Source of the DNA: Serinus canaria
Taxonomy: Eukaryota > Chordata > Aves > Passeriformes > Fringillidae
DNA length: 64,000 bases
Direction of reading: 5' to 3'
NCBI RefSeq assembly: GCF_022539315.1
Contig: NC_066315.1
Coordinates: 126,391,374 to 126,455,373 of the forward strand
Made by a program: the position numbers and the translations under genes. Positions within the stretch are counted from its first letter, which is position 1, and every line of letters starts with the position of its first letter. The notes under the pieces were generated by a model. That model saw nothing but the letters and a program-made list of their open reading frames with translations, made no database searches and had not been told where the DNA came from. Positions 28,201 through 49,600 of this stretch are shown piece by piece.

Positions 28201-31200
28201 GTGCAAGGTCTGGGAATATCAAAAGAATTTTGAGTGTGCCCCTCCAAAAGCAGAAGTATGTTCAACAGCACAGGCTGCCAAAAGATCAATACTTAAAAAT
28301 AGAAGTGTCATAAAATGCAATTTCAAGTAAGCTTCCTAACATTTCCATTATCCTTGACCATAATCCTTGATATGTATTTTAGATCTTCCATATCAAATTC
28401 CCTATAAAAAATGATTTCATTTTTATTTTATTTAAATTTTTGTCTACTTTGTAGACTTTCTGCTACAATATCCATGATGAATCTGGTCTCGTGGTATGAT
28501 TCCTGTATCATGTTTCAGGTATGTTTACCTAAGAGATTAAAAAATAATTTATTGCATTAATTGGAGGAGAATGCCAAGTTTTTTCTAACAAAAAGTAACA
28601 CCAGCAGCATTGATAAAGCTGAATAAAATTTTAAGGCACAAAGCCACCTTCTGGTAACATTAACATTGATTTTAATGGTCATTAGACTTTTTCTATTTAT
28701 CTGCTACTTCATTTTTATAAGTTCTTCTTGTAAATAAACAGATAGCACTGGCTACCATGGTAAATTTGGAAAAAAGTCAAGTTGGGTTCACATTCTCCTG
28801 CAATATCAGTTCTTTTCTCATTACATTCTAACAAGGGCTCCAACAAACTCTAAACCTTCCTCCCTTCTTCTCATTTGGTGTAGGATTCTGTTCTTTGTCT
28901 AAAAGAGCCTGAAAATACTCACTGTACATGACATATCACCTCCTAAAATGCCAATGCTTTCTTATCTACAATTTTAATCTCCTAGTGTTAAAATAAATTA
29001 TGTAAAAATATAAAACTATTTCAGAAGCAAGGGTGGAACACAGGCAAAATGCTACTTACCTCCTTTGCTTTCTAAAAATTAATCATTGCTGTATCACTTG
29101 CGAAGTTGCATGATGTGCTAAAATATTCTTCCAAAAAATTAATTTTTACTTGATATTTATAATCAAAACACTTACCTAAACTTGCTCTCAAAGACTCCAA
29201 AGTTGATTCTGTCACCAGACTTCAAAGATACTGAAGTACCATTGAGTTTTGATCCATTAACGAAAGTACCATATTTGGATGTATCTCTTACTGTTAATAT
29301 AGGTACTGAGGGAGACTGACTCTGAAAATAAACATAAATAAGCCATTATAATTTATCAGAATGAGACAGCTTTATCAGAAACAAGTTACTATCACTGTGA
29401 ATCAAATCAATGGATAAATAAGAAGCAGCCCACAAAATATCATCTTAAATAAGGACTTTGGACAACGAGGCTTGCTATATGTAATTATTTATCTTCTGGA
29501 TTTTGTAGAGGAATTAGAGAAAATATACATGTTTTTAGCTTTAGAACTTTTGTGTTTCTTAAACTTAGTATTTTTGGAGAGAGCACTTCGTCTTTCTGGA
29601 CACTGTGCATAGCAGGCAGTCATTAGCCCAAAGCCTGAGCTAGTGCAATTTAGCAAGGCTCTGAGATTTATTATGTTTTTATCTACTGCTCAGTTCTATC
29701 CTGGGCATTGGGCTGAATAGCAAGAAAAAGACTAAGGTCACCTGAGAGCACTTTCTTGTGCTTCCTTCCATGAGGAATGCTAGTCTTCCCCCAGCTGCAG
29801 GACACGGAGACACCAGCATCTCTTGAGAAGAGATTTGATACTGTCAGATTTCCAAAGTGGCTCACAAGCCAATGAGAACTCTGACAGCTTGTTTTTATGA
29901 AATTCTGCCATGCAGTTATATGCTACTACACAGAATGGGTAAGGTGTGAAGAGACCACTGGAGGTGACCTAATCCAAGCTGCCTGTTGAAGCAGGTTTCC
30001 TTATAGAACACTACTCAGGATTGTCTCCAGGCTCCTTTGGAGCATCCAGAGTAGAGACTCATAACCCGTCTGGGCATTCTGTTCCAGTGCTGAGTCATCC
30101 TCACAGCAAAGTTCTCACTCGTGTTCAGGTGGGACTTTCTGTGTTCCAGAGACTGATGAGGTCCCTTCTCAGTTGTCTCTTCTCTAGGCTGAGCAGGCCC
30201 AGATCCCTCAGCCTTTTCTCACAACTGAGGTGCTCCTGTCCCCTCATTATCTTCATAGCCCTCCACTGGACTCACTCAGTAGTTGCAGTATTAAAGGGAC
30301 AAATATATTTTACATGTTTTATTTTAAACACTACATAAAGGTTACATAAACGAAATTTCTGCTGACTGGCTTCAAAACATCCATAACTGTCACAACACTT
30401 AGTGACAGTAAATTGCTGATTGCTAATTCGCCTTGGTACATTTTTCTTTTCCATGCCTGAAGCAAATACAGAATTAATGATGTGAAATGAAACAGAAACT
30501 AAGTAAAACAGGAACTTCTAGGAAGTTCCTTCAGTAAAACAACTGAAGGAACTTCCTAGAACCTAAAATTTGTCTGTGTAATTAAACTTAATTGCATGAT
30601 TTTCCTGCTATGATTATTTTTATACAAATTCCAAGTGAATCCTCACTCTGGGATAAAAGGAAGTTTGAACTACTAAAATTATGCCACAAAATTCCTCAAC
30701 GAAAGCAAAAAAACCTAAGGTGAACAAAAAATAAATTTCAAGATTTAAAAAAAAAAATACAGGTGATCAATGGTTCTACTCCAAGCATAAAGCTGGTGAG
30801 AGATAAATGAGAGTATGCATGGTCATGGCAGCCTGAATTATCCCCACAGTGCATTGGTAATGCAGTAAAATGGTGGCTACTTACAGGGCTTGTTTCAGGC
30901 TGATTTACGGTCAGAACTGCGTGACTTCGACTGATGGACTGATCATCCTGAATTAAAATTGCAGAGTTCCTGCGTCCAACTACATATTCTACACCGCTTA
31001 AAAGCCGGTATGGCTCTCCTGGAAACCAACAAGAGACAGAAAGATACCAATTTAGGAAAAAAACCCAGCAAAATACCCAAAGCACATGGGAGAGACACTG
31101 AGAAGTCTGTAGTACATCTGAATCTCAGCTTTGCCATGCATCATTTATGGTCAGAGCAAGGTACCAATAATGCCAAGGTTGTGGGTTTTATCCCCATGTG

Positions 31201-32812
31201 TGCCATTCACTTAAGAACTGGACTCAATGATCCTTCCAACTTAGAATATTCTGTGACTCTGAATTCTGTGATTCTGATTAGAATTATCCATTTAGCTTAC
31301 AGACAAAACCTCTTCCTTTCTTGCTCCATTGCTCTGTCCATTATAAAAGGATACATTTTACAATAAACAAAGCAGTTTCAAAAGCGGCAGCACAATTTTT
31401 TCAAGGACGACATATTTTTACCAATACTTTCTTGAAGATTAAGTGTAACTAGACCAAAAAAAAAAAAACCAAAAAAACAAAAAACCACAATTTAAGATAG
31501 GTTTTCTAAAACATCTTTGTAAGGATACATAATTTCTGAGGTTATATTATTTATTCACATAACTGATTAAGAGGTTCAGAGGAAAATGTCCTCCTATTGA
31601 ACGTAAGCAGATCTTCATGTAAAACAAATTGACAGTAAGCTCAGCCTCTGACCAATGCTTATGCTTTAGCTTATGCTTTGTACCTGTCACCTGGACCGCA
31701 TGGTGGCTTCCCAGTGAATGGCTTGACTCTCTCCCAAAGGTGTGCTACCACTGGTCAACAGAAACAAAAATGTTCCTTGATAGATATCAGTATGTAAAGA
31801 TAGATTCCAGTTATCAACCCTGGCAAAAAACTTTCCAAATATGAACTGTGCAGAAATGATAATTCTGAATAGAATGAAGAGTGTTTTGATTCACTCAAGA
31901 GCTTTCCAGGCAGTAAGAGCTAAATCAGTTCATTTCAACATGATTAGGTGCTGTATCCACCAGGAAATAAATCAAACATCCAAAATTTCCTCCCAGTGAA
32001 AAAGGAAATAGAGCAGATGCAGTTATGTTAAGTCTGTTCCTTACAAGCACTTAGAAGGAATATATATTATATTATACCTATTATTAAATGTATTATATGA
32101 TACCTATTAATGTATTATATGATACCTATTATTAAAGCTCCTATAGACAAGAAAACAAAGTAAAGTATAGAGGGGATTTAGTTTCAAAACTCTTCATGCA
32201 AGAAACGCCATGAAGTTCAACACCTGGTCCTTGAAACATCAACACAAGTTACACATATCGTTTCTGAGGTTGCTGCCTCAGAGTTCAACTCTCCAGGTAT
32301 TTTAAAGCAGGACTCTTTAACCTGCAGCACGTAAGACATCCCACACAGGTTCGAAAAAAAGCTCTACTAGGTTTAACAGGCGCTGTGGTCGGCAGCGCTC
32401 CAGAGAAATACGGAGGCTTCGCCGAGGATGAACGCCCCGAGAGATTAGGAAGGACTTCGACCACCATCGGCCCGAAGCAGCCGGGACACGCCCGGCCGGA
32501 GCGAGCTCTATGGAAGCCAACGCGCCTGCCCGGCTGGAGCCAGCCCTATAGAAACCAACACGGAGGCACGCCCGGCCGGAGCCAGCCCTATGGAAGCCAA
32601 CATGGAAGCACGCCCGACTGGAGCCAGCTCTATGGAAGCCAACACTCCCGCCCGGCTGGAGCCAGCCCTATGGAAGCCAACAGGGCAACACCCCCGCGCA
32701 CGCGACGGTCGGGGCGGGGAGGGGCCCGCGGTGCCCGGGCCCAGCCCGCCGGAGCGGCCGAGGTATCTGGCGTTCCCTCACCTTTTCCCGTGGCGGGCAC
32801 CAGCTTCCACAT
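10182..32812 (-). CDS. NBN: NBN (nibrin/NBS1), complete coding region, 16 exons
   Basis: DNA-damage sensor subunit of the nuclear MRE11-RAD50-NBN complex; it recruits ATM to double-strand breaks. Minus-strand coding exons are: 32812-32782, 31018-30885, 29321-29176, 27911-27752, 27338-27235, 22489-22372, 22104-21914, 20827-20727, 19275-19134, 18701-18441, 18165-17697, 15486-15415, 14209-14054, 13046-12933, 11966-11917, 10212-10182. The sum is 2,280 nt, 759 residues plus TAA (human 754). Exon lengths equal the remembered human ones for exons 2, 4, 5, 6, 13, 14, 15 and 16, and all phases join. Domains: FHA about 1-105 with R26 and the SISRSH motif (H43); tandem BRCT about 105-325; SQ sites S274 and S347 matching human S278 and S343; SP site S431; MRE11-binding [24 protein letters not shown] block; ATM-binding [13 protein letters not shown] end. 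Head-to-head with DECR1 across a CpG-rich spacer. The exon 10-12 linker is the divergent part. Confidence 0.97.
11917..11966 (-). CDS. NBN: NBN exon 15 (residues 734-750), ATM-binding
   Basis: Encodes [16 protein letters not shown] plus two bases; EESLADDLF is the conserved acidic/hydrophobic ATM-binding motif. 50 nt, the human length. Acceptor TTCTCAG|GAA, donor TTTAG|GTAAGA. Confidence 0.96.
12933..13046 (-). CDS. NBN: NBN exon 14 (residues 696-733), MRE11-binding
   Basis: Encodes [20 protein letters not shown]... EDWLRQEME, the most conserved MRE11-interacting stretch. 114 nt, the human length. Acceptor CCAACAG|GTA, donor ATGGAG|GTAAGA. Confidence 0.96.
14054..14209 (-). CDS. NBN: NBN exon 13 (residues 644-695), MRE11-binding start
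   Basis: Encodes [26 protein letters not shown]... [18 protein letters not shown] and KNFKxFKK are hallmark nibrin C-terminal blocks contacting MRE11. 156 nt, the human length. The acceptor is CCACATAAG|AAC; the later CACAG was rejected because it breaks phase. Donor AAAAAG|GTTGGT. Confidence 0.94.
15415..15486 (-). CDS. NBN: NBN exon 12 (residues 620-643)
   Basis: Short exon, 24 codons: [24 protein letters not shown]. It aligns with human KKRELKEDSLWSAKEIS, weakly but in the correct phase (0/0). Acceptor AATCAAATAG|AAA, donor GTGTTG|GTAAGG. It includes an IKQE motif that looks SUMO-site-like (inference). Confidence 0.82.
17247..17494 (-). pseudogene. Intronic duplicate of part of NBN exon 11
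   Basis: A roughly 248-bp segment in NBN intron 11 repeats exon 11 positions 17,760-18,007 in the same orientation, with about a dozen substitutions by eye (about 95% identity). The copied frame is still open and reads [15 protein letters not shown]... to HDQEAQRSK, with replacements E to Q, E to K, R to H, F to L, E to K and D to A, then a stop. It lacks both splice sites of the true exon. The nearest usable-looking sites (acceptor CATTGCAG before 17,506 or TTTTGCAG before 17,481; donor AGAA|GTAAAT after 17,269) give frame-breaking or stop-containing inclusions, so it is probably an unused exon-fragment duplicate. Confidence 0.85.
17697..18165 (-). CDS. NBN: NBN exon 11 (residues 463-619), divergent acidic/basic linker
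   Basis: Largest exon, 469 nt. It opens with the conserved RERTEEEE run and contains alternating acidic and Lys/Arg-rich stretches ([16 protein letters not shown]), as expected of the disordered nibrin linker with nuclear localisation signals. Acceptor GGCTAAG|G and donor GCATTG|GTAAGT. Its middle, 17,760-18,007, is the source of a duplicated copy in the following intron. Confidence 0.9.
18441..18701 (-). CDS. NBN: NBN exon 10 (residues 376-463), linker
   Basis: Encodes [16 protein letters not shown]... with [10 protein letters not shown] (S431-P, equivalent to human CDK-type S432) and [15 protein letters not shown], which matches the conserved TNSIRNYFQ segment. Acceptor TTATCTAG|T, donor AAAAAG|GTATGT; the length is a multiple of three, as in human. 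Confidence 0.9.
19134..19275 (-). CDS. NBN: NBN exon 9 (residues 329-376), SQ-containing linker
   Basis: Encodes [20 protein letters not shown]... ending IADTEEQT. The ISQ site at S347 aligns with human S343, the ATM phosphorylation site. Acceptor TTGTTTAG|GT, donor ACATG|GTAAAG. The exon is longer than human by four codons, in a fast-evolving linker. Confidence 0.9.
20727..20827 (-). CDS. NBN: NBN exon 8 (residues 295-329), BRCT2 end
   Basis: Encodes [28 protein letters not shown]...; the [13 protein letters not shown] block is diagnostic of nibrin BRCT2. Acceptor chosen is TTAACAG|C because it restores human-like spacing; a second AG 12 nt later (CTTAG|G) is also usable in frame and would drop four residues. 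Donor CCAAAG|GTAATT. Confidence 0.9.
21914..22104 (-). CDS. NBN: NBN exon 7 (residues 232-295), BRCT2
   Basis: Encodes [20 protein letters not shown]... [18 protein letters not shown]... TDLE. It contains the S274-Q site equivalent to human S278 (ATM target). Acceptor TTTTTAG|CAC. The donor reads GAAAG|GTGCAGC, which lacks the usual A/G-A-G-T after GT; the exon is one codon shorter than human. Confidence 0.9.
22372..22489 (-). CDS. NBN: NBN exon 6 (residues 192-231), BRCT2 start
   Basis: Encodes [21 protein letters not shown]... [15 protein letters not shown]; FYPPxDEPSIGS is the strongly conserved inter-BRCT segment of nibrin. Acceptor CTTGCAG|C, donor AAGCAG|GTAATC; 118 nt, the human length. 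Confidence 0.96.
25150..25791 (+). mobile_element. Possible solo LTR in NBN intron 5
   Basis: A GC-rich island of about 640 bp in AT-rich intron 5. Its right part has LTR-like order: a CRE-like TGACATCA at about 25,682, a TATA-like CTTAAAAG at about 25,703, ATTAAA at about 25,732, then a U5-like stretch ending CCTGTAACA at 25,791. I could not find a matching TG start with a 5-bp target duplication, so the left border and orientation are guesses. No gag, pol or env coding sequence is visible. Confidence 0.3.
27235..27338 (-). CDS. NBN: NBN exon 5 (residues 158-192), BRCT1 end
   Basis: Encodes [17 protein letters not shown]... to NHES, the second half of BRCT1. Acceptor TTTTCAG|ACT, donor GAAAG|GTAAGT; 104 nt, the human length. 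Confidence 0.96.
27752..27911 (-). CDS. NBN: NBN exon 4 (residues 104-157), BRCT1
   Basis: Encodes [16 protein letters not shown]... through [18 protein letters not shown], the first half of BRCT1 with its conserved W-T-x-x-C-T-H-L-V signature. 160 nt, the human length. Acceptor TTTGCAG|A, donor TTAAG|GTATGT. Confidence 0.96.
29176..29321 (-). CDS. NBN: NBN exon 3 (residues 56-104), FHA domain
   Basis: Completes the FHA fold: the [11 protein letters not shown] loop (the conserved T-x-V-N motif) and [16 protein letters not shown]. Acceptor TTTTCAG|AGT, donor TTTAG|GTAAGT. One codon shorter than human, phase kept. Confidence 0.95.
29929..30283 (-). mobile_element. CR1 LINE 3' fragment in NBN intron 2
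   Basis: Reading the plus strand gives the reverse complement of the avian CR1 3' region: cacagaatggg, the gacctctggaggt-like block, ctgagcaggcccagatccctcagcc, gaggtgctcctgtcccctc and the ccctccactggactc block. It is 5'-truncated, as usual for CR1, and eroded. It lies in the same orientation as NBN transcription. The open frames crossing it are shadows. Confidence 0.75.
30516..30561. repeat. Perfect 20-bp inverted repeat, 6-nt loop
   Basis: Left arm 30,516-30,535 (ttctaggaagttccttcagt) is exactly complementary to the right arm 30,542-30,561 (actgaaggaacttcctagaa), with loop aaaaca. It lies in NBN intron 2, about 320 nt before exon 2 in genome coordinates, so the transcript could form a stable stem. 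Arms also contain the smaller near-palindrome ggaacttctaggaagttcc. Confidence 0.9.
30885..31018 (-). CDS. NBN: NBN exon 2 (residues 11-55), FHA domain
   Basis: Encodes [17 protein letters not shown]... through SISRSHAVL, including the FHA phosphopeptide-binding Arg (R26) and the S-x-x-H of the core. Acceptor TTTCCAG|GA, donor CCT|GTAAGT; 134 nt, the human length. Confidence 0.97.
31148..31279 (+). mobile_element. tRNA-Ile-headed SINE with CR1 tail (TguSINE1-like)
   Basis: The head resembles tRNA-Ile (gtaccaataatgccaaggtt, then gtgggttttatcccc as a decayed B box), followed by ttcacttaagaactggactcaatgatcc and a CR1-like terminus (tccaacttagaatattctgtgactctg, ttctgtgattctg). Head plus CR1 tail is the described architecture of the passerine TguSINE1. 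It lies in NBN intron 1, antisense to the gene, just outside exon 2. Confidence 0.7.
32075..32137. repeat. AT-rich tandem repeat, about 22-26 bp unit
   Basis: About 2.5 copies of tacctattattaaatgtattatatga with one copy shortened to tacctattaatgtattatatga, in NBN intron 1. Confidence 0.7.
32490..32690. repeat. Minisatellite, about 40 bp x 5, in NBN intron 1
   Basis: Five imperfect copies of a unit reading gcccggctggagccagccc then tatggaagccaacac plus a variable 3-10 base link. The array starts about 90 bp inside intron 1 from NBN exon 1, at the edge of the CpG island. The repeats lack stops, which creates long spurious open frames on the plus strand (including one of 287 codons). Confidence 0.88.
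32782..32812 (-). CDS. NBN: NBN exon 1 (residues 1-10)
   Basis: Starts at ATG 32,812-32,810 and encodes [10 protein letters not shown] plus one base. The donor is AAAAG|GTGAGG. The start was chosen because MWKL is the conserved nibrin N-terminus; the protein is two residues shorter here than human. It sits in the CpG island. Confidence 0.95.
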
Positions 32813-33024
32813 CCCGGAGCACCGCCCGGAAGCCCCCAGCAACCCGGATAAGGCCGGGCCGGGGAGAGAAAATCCCCGGATCTTTCACTGCCACCGCGAT
32901 CCCGCGCGCCAGGCCGCGGGGCGGGGCCGGGCCGCGGCCGGGACTGGGGCGGGGCCGAAGGGGAGGGACGCAAGCGAGGGTGCCACCTACTGGCCTTGCG
33001 CTACCGCTGCAGCGGTGGGCCCGC

Positions 33025-33034
33025 GCGCGTGCGC
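33025..33034 (-). promoter_or_regulatory. NRF-1-like site
   Basis: GCGCACGCGC on the minus strand fits the NRF-1 core GCGCAYGCGC; it lies about 210 bp upstream of the NBN start codon. Match by inspection only. Confidence 0.5.
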
Positions 33035-33170
33035 GGGGCGGGCCCGGGGCGGGGCCGAAGCGGAAGCGGGGCGGGGCCGGGGAGGAGCCGAGACGGGGCC
33101 GGGTCGGTCCCCTTCGCTCCGTGTCCGTGTGGATCGGGGCTGGCCTCTCCCAGAAGAGAGGCCCCCCCCG

Positions 33171-34880
33171 CTACAAAAAGCCAGGCCATGGAAAACTGAT
33201 ACATTCAGTCGTATCATCGTGTTCACTTTCACCATGGAAATACAATAATTATTTCTCAGGTAGCTGTTTGGCAGATTTGTATTTTCCAGTGCGTGGTTTG
33301 AAGTTTGTTTCCTCTTGCTAGCATTGTTCCTGTGAAGCTTCCTAAATTCTGTAGTATTTGGCAATGTAAAAGCTTCCCTTGAAGTATATACACCCTGTTT
33401 CTCCTACTTTTTTTTTTTTTCCTGGTAGTTTATTTCTTTGTTTGTTGTTGCAGTTTTGTTTCCTGTCCAGTGATTACAGATGCCTTGAGACTCAGTGTGG
33501 TTGAATTAACTGATTGTAATGACATGTTACTGTGTAAGTCTTAGAACAACTCTCTAACTCTTACCAAATATTTTCCATATGCTGCCATAATGATAAATGT
33601 GGCAACTCCTGCCCAGCAGTGTGGCACTGTTGCTTCAATGCCTGCCAGACAGTGTACAGAACTTATGAAGATGTTACCTACTCTAGAGCTTGCTGTACCA
33701 ACAGAACATCAACAATTATTTTTTTTTCCTAAATGCTGAACATTTAGAGAAAATGGCTGTTTCGCCATTTTTATACAGGGCAATGATGACTAAGTTGTAG
33801 GATTTAAATTCTGCTTCCTCTGAACTCCCACAGCAGTGTGTAATCAGTTTGCCTGGAATTCTTAACTCAAAAGTTGATAGCACAGACCAACTGATAGATT
33901 TGTTGTCTTTCGTGCCAAGTTTTGTAACTGCATAGATTCATCAAGTGTGGCATCCTCCCCTCAAAACCTGAGGCTTTACTAAATCTGTAGGTTCTTACTA
34001 TGCTACTCCCCCAACCCCTTGCTGCTCTTCCTTATGAGTAGATAGGACTCTGCAGGTTTCTGTGGTTACCAAGGCTGTGCAAATGGGTGGGTATCAGTCA
34101 GTCATGGCTTTTTCCATCAGTCACTCTCTGTGCTCAGCACAGATAAATCAAGCATTCTCCACCTCTCGCAGCTGGAAATGAAGGCAGCAGGACAGCAGCT
34201 GTGGCTGAGAAGGTGCCCCTGTGTTGTTCCAGAATAGGTTCTTTCACCTGGTGTGCAAGAGACCAATCCAGATTTGATTTATTTACAGTTCTGAGCAGAA
34301 AGGCGTGTCGGTGACAAATCCACAAGGCCAGCGTAAGGAAACCAAAACTTTTCACTATTTAAACATTTTAGCAAAAAAGGACATTCATGTTCATTGGCTA
34401 CCAGTTACCTAGGTCTCTCATTAATTAGTGTTCTATGTTCTATTGGTTAATGATTCTTTCACTTCTCCTGCTGTTTAGTCCATATACTCAGTCCTTCTCT
34501 TCTTTTGGGTCAGTGGGCAATCTCCCCCGTCAGAAATACCCAGTCAGAGCTGACCTAAGCAAAGTTGCCTTTATTAGTTTTTGTTTATCATGGGGATTCT
34601 GCCAAGTGCCCTTGTAGCCCATAAATTCTGCATTCTTTGTGTCCACTGTCAGTAGTACATCTCTCTTCCCAAGTTTGATCTCTCTCTAGGTCTGAGATCA
34701 TTGAAACATGTCAAGCCGTAAGCCTTAGCAAGGCAATTCCACCGACAAATAATTTGTCTTTCACCTGAACATCGCTTAGAGAATGTTTGCTCCTTTCTTG
34801 TTGATTAGGCTTGAAAGTATTCAAAGATCAAACAACAAACAACGTCCTTTTAAAATAATTTTTTTAGGTATTATCCGTTT
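33171..34880. other. Spacer between the divergent NBN and DECR1 promoters
   Basis: About 1.7 kb of AT-richer sequence without recognisable exons or repeats, apart from short T runs (for example 33,409-33,420). Start codons of the two genes are 2.2 kb apart, so this is head-to-head arrangement with two separate CpG islands rather than one shared bidirectional promoter. Confidence 0.6.
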
Positions 34881-34993
34881 GGCAGCACCTGGGGCGGGGG
34901 CGGTCCCGCCGTTTCCCCGGTGCCCGTGGCTGCCGCTGCCAGCCCGGCGGCCGCTCCTCCCCGCGGAGCAGGCGCACAGCGCGGCCAGAGAAG

Positions 34994-49462
<14,469 letters not shown>

Positions 49463-49600
49463 AGTACATGACTTTATGGTGGAGATTCTTGGAAATGAAC
49501 CACTACCTTTTCATTGATATTTAGAAATAAGCAATTGAGAAATAGCCTTCAAAATCTTTTTTATGCTAATTTCAATAAAATATTTTGAAATTGTGGTATT
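49463..49600 (+). terminator. DECR1: DECR1 3' UTR with poly(A) signal
   Basis: Short 3' UTR. AATAAA at 49,574-49,579 is followed by a T/G-rich stretch (attgtggtattttg), so cleavage is expected near 49,595-49,600. Confidence 0.8.

Larger units (their letters stand above)
32690..33170 (-). promoter_or_regulatory. NBN: NBN promoter / CpG island
   Basis: Dense CpG around NBN exon 1 and upstream, with repeated GC boxes (ggggcggggcc at several places between 32,930 and 33,085) and an NRF-1-like GCGCACGCGC on the minus strand (33,025-33,034). A 14-bp palindrome, accgctgcagcggt, lies at 33,003-33,016. No TATA box is evident, consistent with a housekeeping promoter. The transcription start is not determinable from sequence alone. 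Confidence 0.75.

Noticed and set aside
30021..30338. 105-codon plus-strand open frame
   Set aside because: Antisense reading of a CR1 fragment.
32385..33321. Overlapping plus-strand open frames of 287 and 243 codons across the NBN promoter
   Set aside because: They cross the minisatellite and CpG island, where stops are rare by composition; the protein is repetitive Pro/Gly/Ala/Arg with no family resemblance, and real NBN exon 1 lies on the other strand.
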